A stretch of DNA of 64,000 bases. Source: Holophagales bacterium (GTDB lineage Bacteria > Acidobacteriota > Thermoanaerobaculia > Multivoradales > Multivoraceae). Below the pieces are notes generated by a model. That model was given only the letters and a program-made list of their open reading frames with translations, ran no database searches and was not told the DNA's origin. Below are positions 40,537 to 48,592 of the stretch, one piece after another. Each line of letters begins with the position of its first letter. The first letter of the stretch is position 1. Made by a program: the position numbers and the translations under genes. Location of the stretch: positions 124,001 through 188,000 of the forward strand of contig VXVC01000007.1 of assembly GCA_009836625.1 (NCBI GenBank). The letters run 5' to 3'.

Positions 40537-40731
40537 CTAGCTGCTCTTGGCGCCCGACGAAGACGCGTTTTCCTCCTCCAGCTCGGAGGAGTCGTCGCCC
40601 CGCAGCCCCCGCTTGAAGTTGCGGATGCCCTCACCCATCCCCCGGCCAAGCAGGGGCAGCTTGCTGCCACCGAAGATGACCATCAGGATGACGAAGATGA
40701 TGAGAAGCTCTTGGATGCCAATGGAAGGCAT
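40537..40731 (-). CDS. tatA: Twin-arginine translocase subunit TatA/E
   Basis: A 64-residue protein from the ATG at 40731, preceded by AGGAGAA at good distance. It has one N-terminal helix (IQELLIIFVILMVIFG), the FGGSKLPLLGRGMGEGIRNFKRGL hinge and amphipathic helix, and an acidic Ser-rich tail. It forms the pore of the Tat system, relevant here because the SoxC-like enzyme at the left edge has a Tat signal. TatC is not in the window. Confidence 0.92.
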   Translation of the reverse strand: MPSIGIQELLIIFVILMVIFGGSKLPLLGRGMGEGIRNFKRGLRGDDSSELEEENASSSGAKSS

Positions 40732-40775
40732 GGGGTTCTCCTGTTGACGTCGGGCTCGGGCCGCGATTCTAGCAG

Positions 40776-41849
40776 CTACGCTGGTGCACCGGGCGTTTCG
40801 CCGGCAAGCGCCGTCCACTCGCGGCGCAGGCGGAGAGCGAGTTCACGGCCCTCGGGAAGAGCGTCCAGCGCGTCGAAGAACCGCCGCAGGGCGGGCCGGA
40901 TCAACGGCAGGTGACGGTCGTTGCCGAGCGCGGCAAAGTGGGCGAACGTGCCGGCGATCTTGAGCATTCGCTGCGCCACGGCGGCGTGGTACAGGGCGAG
41001 CTCTTTGGCGTCTTCCCTCAGTACCGCCAGATGGCCCCGCCGCTGGCCGGCGGAGAGGGTCAGGCTGTCATTCAGCAACGAAGCCACGTCGTAGTGCGGC
41101 GGGCCAAGCCGCAGGTCCTGGTGATCGATCACGACGACCTCCGCTTCGGCCCCCTCCCGCGCCGAAGCCCGCAGCATCAGGTTGCGAACCATGAAGTCAC
41201 GGTGACAGGGCACGGGCGCCGCCGAACCGAGACGCTCGCACACGGCGTTGCACAGAGCGCGCAGTTGCTCGGCCAGCGCCCGGTCTCGCACCAGCCCGCG
41301 CGGCTCGAGGAAGCGCTCCCAGGTCAGGTCGAGTTCCGCCATCAGCAGGTTCCGGTCGAGCGCCGGCGAGCCCAGAGCGCGCACCCGGTCGAGAGACAGG
41401 AGCTGGATTCGGTCAACGTGGGCCAGCGCTTCCGTCAGGCACCGGTCAAGTGCCGCCGGACTCAGACCTCCGCCCTCCCATCGGTCGAAGACCGTCTGCG
41501 GCCCCAGGTCTTCCAGGAGGATCCAGACGCGTTCGCCGCGCGAGTGCCGTTCAACTCGTGGCACCGGCACCCCGGCCGGGTTCAGCAGCTCCGTCGCGGC
41601 CAGAAACCGTGCCGCCACGTCCGCCATGTCGTCCGGATAGGCGCAGACGACGAACTGCTCTCCGCCCTCAAGGCGCAGCCGCGCGTAGCGTCGGGCGGAA
41701 ACGTCGCCGGCCAACGACTCGAACGAAACAGGCCGGAAACCCGCCGCTCGAAGCTCGTCGACGACCGGCCCCCAGAGAGCCCGATCGCCCGGTGACGAAG
41801 CCGGACTGTCACTCCGACCGTCTGTCTGGGATAATGCTCTCGCTGCCAT
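40776..41849 (-). CDS. amgK: Aminoglycoside-phosphotransferase-fold sugar kinase (AmgK-like)
   Basis: A 357-residue protein from the ATG at 41849. The fold shows SLAGDVSARRYARLRL at the start, RVWILLEDLG in the hinge, the catalytic CHRDFMVRNLML (H-x-D-x4-N) and VVVIDHQDLRLGPPHYDVASLL. This pattern matches AmgK, the anomeric N-acetylmuramate/N-acetylglucosamine kinase of cell-wall recycling. The usual partner nucleotidyltransferase MurU is not adjacent, so the assignment stays provisional. The ATG codon overlaps the divergent ATG of the next gene (CATG). Confidence 0.75.
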   Translation of the reverse strand: MAARALSQTDGRSDSPASSPGDRALWGPVVDELRAAGFRPVSFESLAGDVSARRYARLRLEGGEQFVVCAYPDDMADVAARFLAATELLNPAGVPVPRVERHSRGERVWILLEDLGPQTVFDRWEGGGLSPAALDRCLTEALAHVDRIQLLSLDRVRALGSPALDRNLLMAELDLTWERFLEPRGLVRDRALAEQLRALCNAVCERLGSAAPVPCHRDFMVRNLMLRASAREGAEAEVVVIDHQDLRLGPPHYDVASLLNDSLTLSAGQRRGHLAVLREDAKELALYHAAVAQRMLKIAGTFAHFAALGNDRHLPLIRPALRRFFDALDALPEGRELALRLRREWTALAGETPGAPA

Positions 41850-42150
41850 GGAACCCCGGCTCAAGCAACTGCTCGAAGATCTCACCCACTCCCTGTGCGA
41901 GGCGATTGCAGAATCGCCTGAAGTCCACGACCGGCTCGAATCGATCCGGCGCGAAGGCTACACGCTGAATCTGTTCCTCGACTGCAAGCCATTCGAGAGT
42001 GACGACGAAACCGGGACGGAGGACGAGACGAAACCGCCTGTACCGGCCCCGCCCTTCAGGATCAACGGCCGCGACCTCGCCTTCCTCCGCTCCGTCGGGA
42101 TCGACCCCACGCGCAAGGCCCGCAGCCGCACTTCCCGGCAGGCCGACTAG
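41848..42150 (+). CDS. Conserved-looking protein of unknown function, 100 residues
   Basis: A 100-residue hydrophilic protein not recognised by family: an N-terminal amphipathic helix (PRLKQLLEDLTHSLCEAIAESPEVHDRLESI), a hydrophobic strand (TLNLFLDCKPF), an acidic/Thr-Pro linker (DDETGTEDETKPPVPAPP) and a C-terminal FRINGRDLAFLRSVGIDP with a basic tail. Its ATG overlaps the divergent amgK ATG as CATG and its stop overlaps the convergent pgeF stop as CTAG. Clean amphipathic design and exact fit argue that it is expressed. Confidence 0.7.
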   Translation: MEPRLKQLLEDLTHSLCEAIAESPEVHDRLESIRREGYTLNLFLDCKPFESDDETGTEDETKPPVPAPPFRINGRDLAFLRSVGIDPTRKARSRTSRQAD

Positions 42151-42851
42151 CGCCAGATGAACCCGTAGTTGCGGCCGGCGCGAGCGCCGTCTCGACGATA
42201 GCTCCACCAGTCCGGACTGCAGCGCACGCAGCGCTTCACCGTCGAGACCGGAGCCACGCCCAGGCCGGCAAGCTGCCGCCACGCGGCCAGCGACAGGTCG
42301 AGATGCGGCTTCCGGCCGGGTCTTCGAGTGACCACGTCCGGACCGCTCCGGGACTCCACCTGTGCGGCAACGTCTTCGCCGACCTCGTAGCAACAGGGTC
42401 CGATCGCCGGACCGATCCAGGCTTCGGCCGACGTACCATCGCGGAACGAGCTTCGGCTCAACTCGTGAACGGCCGAGGCCAGAACGCCGCTCGCGAGACC
42501 ACGCCAGCCGGCGTGAACCGCGGCCACCGAGTCGCCGGCGGCAATCAGCACGGGCACACAGTCGGCGACGAAGACCGTGGCCGCAACGCCGGGCTCCGAC
42601 ACGATCAGCGCATCCCCATCGCCGGTCGGCCCAGGCTTCGTCGTTCTCAGGACGTCGGTGCCGTGCCGCTGACGAAGCCAGGCCGGTGCCACCGCCGCCG
42701 CCGCGGGCACCTGGTCCACCAGAACCCTGAGCGCATCCTCCGGACCGGCCGCTCCCCCTTGCGGCGCTACGCCGAGAAAGGCGGCAAACACCGGCGGGCG
42801 GCGGTAGACCGCGAGCGCGACATTGCGCCTGCTGTAGGATGCCGCGGCCAT
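42147..42851 (-). CDS. pgeF: Purine nucleoside phosphorylase/polyphenol oxidase family protein (YfiH/PgeF/LACC1)
   Basis: A 234-residue protein with the family metal site: PAWLRQRHGTDVL, TVFVADCVPVLIA, VAAVHAGWRGLASGVL and IGPAIGPCCYEVGEDVA, supplying the His-Cys-His zinc ligands. Later YRRDGARAGRNYGFIW closes the fold. Members act as purine nucleoside enzymes (LACC1-like) or remove faulty peptidoglycan precursors (PgeF). It is convergent with the 100-residue gene and its start overlaps the region before gatB. Confidence 0.9.
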   Translation of the reverse strand: MAAASYSRRNVALAVYRRPPVFAAFLGVAPQGGAAGPEDALRVLVDQVPAAAAVAPAWLRQRHGTDVLRTTKPGPTGDGDALIVSEPGVAATVFVADCVPVLIAAGDSVAAVHAGWRGLASGVLASAVHELSRSSFRDGTSAEAWIGPAIGPCCYEVGEDVAAQVESRSGPDVVTRRPGRKPHLDLSLAAWRQLAGLGVAPVSTVKRCVRCSPDWWSYRRDGARAGRNYGFIWR

Positions 42852-42862
42852 TTGTGACGGCC

Positions 42863-44356
42863 ATGAGCGTAGCGCAGAGCACGACCGGGACGGGTGCCGT
42901 CGGAGTTCCCGTCGACACGGGATGGGAAACGGTCATTGGACTGGAAGTCCACGTCCAGTTGCGCACCCGGACGAAAATGTTCTGCCGCTGCGAGAATCGC
43001 TTCGGCGCCGAACCGAACGAACTCGTGTGCCCGGTTTGTCTCGGCTATCCGGGCACCCTGCCGGCGACCAACCAGCACGCGATCGACCTGGCCATCCGGC
43101 TCGCGCTGGCCCTCGGCTGCGAGGTCCGCCGACGGTCGGTGTTCGCACGCAAGAACTACTTCTATCCGGACCTGCCCAAGGGCTACCAGATCAGCCAGTA
43201 CGACGAGCCCCTGGCCGAGGGAGGCAGCGTCCCGCTGCCGTCGGGAAACACGGTGCGCATCCACCGGCTCCACCTGGAGGAGGATGCCGGCAAGCTGCTC
43301 CACGAGGTGCCGGGAGGCGGACCGCTCCCCGGCCGGAGCCTGGTCGATTTCAATCGCTGCGGAGTGCCCCTGGTGGAGATCGTCACCGAGCCGGAGATCG
43401 GTTCGCCGGCCGATGCGCAGGCCTATCTGCAGGTGCTTCACCAGGTCCTGCTCTACACCGGCGCCAGCGACGGCAACATGGAGGAGGGCAGTCTGCGCTG
43501 CGATGCAAACCTCTCGCTCCGGCCGGTCGGCGAGACCGCACTCGGCACGAAAACGGAGGTCAAGAACCTGAACTCATTCCGCCACGTGGCGAAAGCGCTC
43601 GAGTACGAGGGGGAACGTCAGCTGCACGTCCTGACCTCCGGCGGCCGGGTGGAGCAGGAGACCCGGAGCTTCGAGCCTTCGACCGGCGTGACCCGGTCGC
43701 TCCGGTCGAAGGAGGAGGCGCACGACTACCGGTACTTTCCCGAGCCCGATCTGCCGACCGTCGTGCTGTCCCGCGAACGCATCGAACGGCAGGCGAACCA
43801 GCTCCCGGAGCTGCCGTGGACGAAGAGCGCCCGTTTCCGCGACGCCTACGGGCTGCGCTTGGAAGAGGCGGCGCTACTCTCCGGCAGCGTTGCCCTGGCG
43901 ACCTACTACGAGCGAGCCGTCGCTGCCCACCAGAAGGGTAAAAGAACCATCGCCAACTGGGTGATGACGGAACTCCTGCGCGAGCTGAAGGAGCGGAGCA
44001 TCGACGTGAACGAAGCGATCGCGCCGGAGCGCCTCGCCGCCGTCGTCGCCCTGGTCGACTCCGGCGAGCTTTCCACCACCGCCGCCAAGGAGGTCCTCGC
44101 CGCGGCCTGGGACTCGTCCGAGACCCCGGACCAGATCGCCGACCGCCTCGGCCTCCGCCAGGTCCGCGACGACACGCAACTCGAGGCGTGGGCCGACGAG
44201 GCGATCGCCGCCAACGAGAAGGCCGTCGCCGAGTACCTCGGCGGCCGCCGGCAGGCCCTCGGCTACCTGGTCGGCCAGATCATGAAAGCCTCACGCGGCA
44301 GCGCCGAACCCCGAGCCGCCCAGGAGATCCTGCGCCGCAAGCTGGCTGACCGCTAG
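42863..44356 (+). CDS. gatB: Asp/Glu-tRNA(Asn/Gln) amidotransferase subunit B
   Basis: A 497-residue subunit that binds misacylated tRNA for amidation. Signatures include ETVIGLEVHVQLRTRTKMFCRC, NELVCPVCLGYPGTLP, ARKNYFYPDLPKGYQISQYDEPL, DGNMEEGSLRCDANLSLRP and TEVKNLNSFRHVAKALEYE, with the GatB/YqeY C-terminal tail domain ending AEPRAAQEILRRKLADR. The ATG at 42863 was chosen; an ATG at 42839 would overlap the divergent gene. GatA and GatC are not in the window. Confidence 0.95.
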   Translation: MSVAQSTTGTGAVGVPVDTGWETVIGLEVHVQLRTRTKMFCRCENRFGAEPNELVCPVCLGYPGTLPATNQHAIDLAIRLALALGCEVRRRSVFARKNYFYPDLPKGYQISQYDEPLAEGGSVPLPSGNTVRIHRLHLEEDAGKLLHEVPGGGPLPGRSLVDFNRCGVPLVEIVTEPEIGSPADAQAYLQVLHQVLLYTGASDGNMEEGSLRCDANLSLRPVGETALGTKTEVKNLNSFRHVAKALEYEGERQLHVLTSGGRVEQETRSFEPSTGVTRSLRSKEEAHDYRYFPEPDLPTVVLSRERIERQANQLPELPWTKSARFRDAYGLRLEEAALLSGSVALATYYERAVAAHQKGKRTIANWVMTELLRELKERSIDVNEAIAPERLAAVVALVDSGELSTTAAKEVLAAAWDSSETPDQIADRLGLRQVRDDTQLEAWADEAIAANEKAVAEYLGGRRQALGYLVGQIMKASRGSAEPRAAQEILRRKLADR

Positions 44357-45525
44357 CGGCGCGGCGGTTCCTTCGTGCCTCCGGTGATCTCATCCAGTTC
44401 TTCCTGGAGCTCGCCCAGTCGCTTCTTGATCTCATCGACCGTCGCGTTGTGCTCGTCCGCTTCCTTGTTGTCGGCAGCGATCTGCTGGTTCTCACGCACG
44501 CGGGCGGCGCCAGCCGCGTTGCCGGCCCGTTCGTAGCACCTGATCGCCTCGCCGAACTTCTTCTGCTTCTCGAGGACGAAGCCGAGATAGTCGAAGACCT
44601 GCCTCTCGGCCTGGCCGGACGCCAGAGTGAGGGCGTCGTTCAGCGGCGCTTCGGCGTCGTTGAAACGCCCGAGCGATCCGTAGGCCTGTCCAAGGTAGTA
44701 GTGGGCGTGCCAGTCGCCTGCTCTCTTCGAGATCGCCTGCTGCAACGTCGAGACCGCCGACTCGTAGTTCTTTCCACCGAGCTGAACCTCAGCGAGCAGC
44801 AAGAGGTTCTCATAGGAGGAATCGCTACCGACGAGGCTCCTGGCCACAGCCTCGGCCCTGCGATAAACCGCCGTCTTTGCTTCGCCTTCGGCCCCCCGAC
44901 CCTTGATCTTCAGGGCGTTGACCAGAGCCTCCTTCCACTCCGTCATGCTGCCGTCCATCGACGTCGCACGCTCAAAGGCGGCGATGGCTGCATCCAGCTG
45001 TGCGTCGTCCTGCAGTTTCTTGCCGTAGTCGAAGCGCGCTCTCGCATCGCCCGGTTTGAGATCGGCCACTCTGCCAAGGTCGACCGCGGCGCTTCCGGTG
45101 TTCCCCAGCTTCGCGTGGCTACGACCTCGCCTCTGGTACACCTGGATCTGCGCCTGCTTCGGCAAGCTGCCGATGTCCAGCCGATTCAGCGCCGCGATGC
45201 ACTCGGCGGGCTTGTTGCTTTCGTCGAAAGCCCGCCCGAGGTAGACGCGGCTGGGGACATCGTCCGGATTCAGCTCGACGGCCTTCCGCAGCGGCCCGAC
45301 CGCGTCGCCCGGCCTCCCGGCAAAGATGAGGGCGCGACCCAGCATGTGGTAACCCTGCGGCTCATCGGGCCGCTCCGCGACGAACTTCTGGAACTCGGCA
45401 GCGGCCAACTCGAAATTCCCGGACCTGAAGGCGGCAGTCCCAGCTTCGTAGTCGGCCAACGCGGCGTTGGCGGCCAGCAGGAGGCAGCACGCGATCAAGG
45501 CACAGACGAATCGGAAGTTCGTCAT
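44353..45525 (-). CDS. Exported tetratricopeptide protein, copy 1
   Basis: A 390-residue protein with a signal peptide (FVCALIACCLLLAANAALA) and TPR repeats (YEAGTAAFRSGNFELAAAEF, YHMLGRALIFAGRPGDAVGPLRKAVEL, KPGDARARFDYGKKLQDDAQLDAAIAAF, WHAHYYLGQAYGSLGRFNDAEAPLND), ending in a coiled-coil (NKEADEHNATVDEIKKRLGELQEEL) and PPRR. It has the same length and the same layout as the protein at 46561-47733. It follows the TonB-like gene with no gap, so it likely acts as the periplasmic partner of the TonB protein. Confidence 0.88.
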   Translation of the reverse strand: MTNFRFVCALIACCLLLAANAALADYEAGTAAFRSGNFELAAAEFQKFVAERPDEPQGYHMLGRALIFAGRPGDAVGPLRKAVELNPDDVPSRVYLGRAFDESNKPAECIAALNRLDIGSLPKQAQIQVYQRRGRSHAKLGNTGSAAVDLGRVADLKPGDARARFDYGKKLQDDAQLDAAIAAFERATSMDGSMTEWKEALVNALKIKGRGAEGEAKTAVYRRAEAVARSLVGSDSSYENLLLLAEVQLGGKNYESAVSTLQQAISKRAGDWHAHYYLGQAYGSLGRFNDAEAPLNDALTLASGQAERQVFDYLGFVLEKQKKFGEAIRCYERAGNAAGAARVRENQQIAADNKEADEHNATVDEIKKRLGELQEELDEITGGTKEPPRR

Positions 45526-46269
45526 CTACTGGAGTTGGAAGGTGACGGTCAGGTTGTAGTACACGGCGACCGGTCTGCCGTTCAGTGTCGCCGGCTTGAA
45601 CTTCCACTGCTCCACCGCCGACACGGCGGCCTCGGCCAGCCCCATGGGCAAGGGCTTCAGAACCTTGGTGTCGGTGACGTCACCGTTCTTGTCGATCGTC
45701 GCCTGGAGGACCACGATGCCCTGGATCCGCGCCTTGCGCGCGATCTCCGTGTACTGGGGCTGCGGAGCGCTCAGCTTCTCCGGTTCGGTCACGTCGCCAG
45801 CGACGTTGATCGGCCCCTCCGGTTCCCGCGGAGCCGGCGCGTCGGGAAGGGCGATGAGACCGAGATCGTCGACTTCGGGAATGTAGATCTCGTCGGGCTC
45901 GTCGATCCGGATCGGTTCCGGCTCCCTGGGCGTGGGATCGGGGATCGGAACCTTCTTCGACTTCGGCTTGGGAATCTGCTGCTCTTCCTTCGGCGGTGGC
46001 GGCTTGAAGCGCACCTGCTGCACGACGAAGACCGGGGGCTTCGGCGGCGGCGCCACCGTGTCGCCGTAGAGATCGGGCAACTTCACGATCAGCAGGATCC
46101 CGTGGAGGATGACGGCCAGCCCCAACGAGTAGCGGAACGTCCTGTTGTCCTCGCGGGTCTCCTGCACGTAGGTCAGCAGGCCCTGTTCAGCGGAGGTTGG
46201 CGCGGCCGGTTCCTCCTTCGCGGGCTCCACCGCCGGGGATGCCGCCTGTTCGAGCTCCTCGTCACTCAT
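45526..46269 (-). CDS. TonB-like energy transducer, copy 1
   Basis: A 247-residue protein: cytoplasmic N-terminus, one helix (YSLGLAVILHGILLIVKL, with the His expected in TonB helices), a Pro/Lys/Glu-rich periplasmic spacer (PPPPKEEQQIPKPKSKKVPIPDP) and a C-terminal TonB domain (QPQYTEIARKARIQGIVVLQATIDKNGDV, AVEQWKFKPATLNGRPVAVYYNL). It should transmit proton-motive force from the ExbBD complex to outer-membrane receptors. By hand count it is about 87% identical to the copy at 47756-48499; most differences fall in the spacer. Confidence 0.93.
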   Translation of the reverse strand: MSDEELEQAASPAVEPAKEEPAAPTSAEQGLLTYVQETREDNRTFRYSLGLAVILHGILLIVKLPDLYGDTVAPPPKPPVFVVQQVRFKPPPPKEEQQIPKPKSKKVPIPDPTPREPEPIRIDEPDEIYIPEVDDLGLIALPDAPAPREPEGPINVAGDVTEPEKLSAPQPQYTEIARKARIQGIVVLQATIDKNGDVTDTKVLKPLPMGLAEAAVSAVEQWKFKPATLNGRPVAVYYNLTVTFQLQ

Positions 46270-46503
46270 CCGGTTCTCCCTCCTCGGTCAGGTTCTTCGG
46301 TCGGGTGTTCTGCCGCGTGGTGTCTGAGTTCCAACGTCCAGCCGGTTTCGGCCTATTCCGACCTTCAGGACGAAGACCCCACGACCTCGGCCGAGGTCAG
46401 GTCATTGCCAGCCGCAAGTCGCCAGCCCGGTGCGGGCTCCCCCGAAACCCGGACGCGGCCGGTGCGTTGTTTCTCCGCGGGTCAGAGGACCCGCAGGTCA
46501 GAG

Positions 46504-46529
46504 CCGGCGAGGACGCCGGCGCACCCAGT
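46504..46529. repeat. Dispersed repeat, copy C, with short inverted symmetry
   Basis: GCCGGCGAGGACGCCGGCG begins this copy and GGACGCCGGCGCACCCAGT (46511-46529) matches copy A. It lies between the two TonB-TPR copies, in the 190-base stretch that neither copy's leader shares. Nothing else recognisable lies in 46368-46503. Confidence 0.5.
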
Positions 46530-46560
46530 GAGAACCGTCGACGTTCTGCGACGCGAGCTT

Positions 46561-47733
46561 CTACCGGCGCGGAGGCTCGTTCGTCGCTCCGGGAACCTCT
46601 TCGAGTTGCCGGCGGAGTTCCTCGCGCTGGCGCTCGAGTTCCGCGATGTTCTCGTTGAACTCGTCGGCTTCCCGGTTTTCCTGCGCGATCTGCTTGTTCT
46701 CACGCACCCGCGCGGCGCCAGCCGCGTTCCCGGCCCGTTCGTACGCCGAGATCGCCGGGTCGTACTTGTTCTGCTTCGAGAGCACGAAGCCTAGGTAGTC
46801 GAGGACCTGCCTTTCGGCCTCGCCCGACGCGAGAGCCAGGGCGTCGTTCAGCGGCGCTTCGGCGTCGTTGAAACGCTCGAGCGAGCCGTAGGCCTGCCCC
46901 AGGTAGAAGTGGGAGTGCCAGTCGTTGCGCTTCTTCGAAATCGCCTGCTGGAACGTCGATGCCGCCGAGTCGTAGTTCTTGCCGCCGAGCTGCACTTCGC
47001 CCAGCAGGAGAAGGTTGTCGTACGAGGGGCTGCTCCCGACCAGGCTTCTCGCCACGTCTTCAGCCTTGCGATAAATGCCGGCCTTCCCGGAACCCTGGGT
47101 ACTCCGTCCCTTGACCTTCAGGGCGTTCACGAGGACCTTCTTCCACTCCGACTTGCTGCCGTCCATCGAGATCGCCCGCTCGTAGGCTGCAATCGCGGGA
47201 TCGAGCTGCGCATCGCTATGGAGCATCTGGCCGTACTCGAAGCGGGCCGCGGCGTCGCTGGGCTTCAGGTCGGCGACCCTGCCCAGATCAGCCGCCGCAC
47301 TGCCGGTGTTACCCAGCCGGGCGTAGCTGGCTCCGCGCGTCTCGTACACCCCGACCTGGATGTTCGCGGGCAACGCGCCGATGTTCAGCCTGCTCAGCGT
47401 CGAGATGCACTCCCTGGGCTTGCCGCTCTGGTAGAAGGCCTGGCCCAGGAGCACCTGGCTCCCAATGTCGTCGGCCTTCATTTCGATGGCCTTCTGAAAC
47501 GCGGCAACCGCGTCGCCGGCCTTGCCACCCCGGAGCAGGGAGCGGCCCAGCATCTGGTAGCCGGCCTGCTGGTCGGGGCGCTCCTCGACGAACTGCTGGA
47601 ACTCGGCGATCGCCTGAGCGTAGTTGCCGGACTTGAATGCGGCCACGCCCTCTTCCCAGCCGGCGAAGGCCACGGATGCGGTCAGCAGTGCGCAAACCGT
47701 AGTAAGTGCGAGTACGGATCGGCGAGTATTCAT
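46561..47733 (-). CDS. Exported tetratricopeptide protein, copy 2
   Basis: A 390-residue paralogue of the protein at 44353-45525, with a signal peptide (ALTTVCALLTASVAFAG), the same TPR series (YQMLGRSLLRGGKAGDAVAAFQKAIEM, YLGQAYGSLERFNDAEAPLNDALALASG) and a coiled-coil end (READEFNENIAELERQREELRRQL) closing with NEPPRR. The two copies differ mainly in the N-terminal half and in the coiled-coil. It starts 22 bases after its TonB partner, whereas copy 1 abuts its partner directly. Confidence 0.88.
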   Translation of the reverse strand: MNTRRSVLALTTVCALLTASVAFAGWEEGVAAFKSGNYAQAIAEFQQFVEERPDQQAGYQMLGRSLLRGGKAGDAVAAFQKAIEMKADDIGSQVLLGQAFYQSGKPRECISTLSRLNIGALPANIQVGVYETRGASYARLGNTGSAAADLGRVADLKPSDAAARFEYGQMLHSDAQLDPAIAAYERAISMDGSKSEWKKVLVNALKVKGRSTQGSGKAGIYRKAEDVARSLVGSSPSYDNLLLLGEVQLGGKNYDSAASTFQQAISKKRNDWHSHFYLGQAYGSLERFNDAEAPLNDALALASGEAERQVLDYLGFVLSKQNKYDPAISAYERAGNAAGAARVRENKQIAQENREADEFNENIAELERQREELRRQLEEVPGATNEPPRR

Positions 47734-47755
47734 GATTCGGCCGTAGTCCTCAGCC

Positions 47756-48499
47756 CTACTGGAGCTGGAAGTTGACGGTCAGGTTGTAGTACACGGCGAC
47801 CGGCTTGCCGTTCAGCGTCGCCGGCTTGAACTTCCACTGCTGCACGGCCGACACGGCGGCTTCGGCAAGGCCCATCGGCAGGGGCTTCAGAACCTTGATG
47901 TCGGTAATGTCGCCGTTCTTGTCGATCGTCGCCTGGAGGATGACGACACCCTGGATCCGCGCCTTGCGCGCTATCTCGGTGTACTGGGGCTGGATCTCGT
48001 TGATCTTCTCCGGCTTCGTCACGTCGCCGGTGACGTAGATCGGCCCGGTCGGTTCCGGCGGAGGCGGCGCCTCGGGAAGGTCGAAGAGATCGAGATCGTC
48101 GACCTCGGGAATGTCGATCTCCTCCGGCTCGTCGATCCGGATCGGCTCCGGCTCGTCAGGAGTGGGATCGGGGATCGGAACCTTCTTCGACTTCGGCTTC
48201 GGAATCTGCTGCTCTTCCTTCGGCGGTGGCGGCTTGAAGCGCACCTGCTGCACGACGAAGACCTTGGGCTTCGGCGGCGGCGCCACCGTGTCGCCGTACA
48301 GGTCGGGCAGCTTCACGATCAGCAGGATCCCGTGGAGGATGACCGCCAGCCCCAACGAGTAGCGGAACGTCTTGTTGTCCTCGCGGGTCTCCTGCACGTA
48401 GGTCAGCAGGCCCTGTTCGGCGGAGGTCAGCGCGGTCGGTTCGTCCTTCGCGGGCTCCTCCGCGGGGGACGCAGCCTGTTCGAGGTTTTCGTCACTCAT
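47756..48499 (-). CDS. TonB-like energy transducer, copy 2
   Basis: A 247-residue TonB protein, same layout as copy 1: helix YSLGLAVILHGILLIVKL, spacer PPPPKEEQQIPKPKSKKVP, C-terminal domain PQYTEIARKARIQGVVILQATIDKNGD and AVQQWKFKPATLNGKPVAVYYNL. Its leader (48500 to about 48597) resembles that of copy 1 almost base for base, including GTGGTGTCTGAGTTC. It follows the second exbD gene and so is the original position within the ExbBD-TonB operon. Confidence 0.93.
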   Translation of the reverse strand: MSDENLEQAASPAEEPAKDEPTALTSAEQGLLTYVQETREDNKTFRYSLGLAVILHGILLIVKLPDLYGDTVAPPPKPKVFVVQQVRFKPPPPKEEQQIPKPKSKKVPIPDPTPDEPEPIRIDEPEEIDIPEVDDLDLFDLPEAPPPPEPTGPIYVTGDVTKPEKINEIQPQYTEIARKARIQGVVILQATIDKNGDITDIKVLKPLPMGLAEAAVSAVQQWKFKPATLNGKPVAVYYNLTVNFQLQ

Positions 48500-48592
48500 C
48501 CGGTTACCCCTCTTCGTTCAGGTTCTCGGTCGGGTGTTCTGTCGTGTGGTGTCTGAGTTCAACGTCCAGCCGGTCTCGGCGTATTCCGACTC

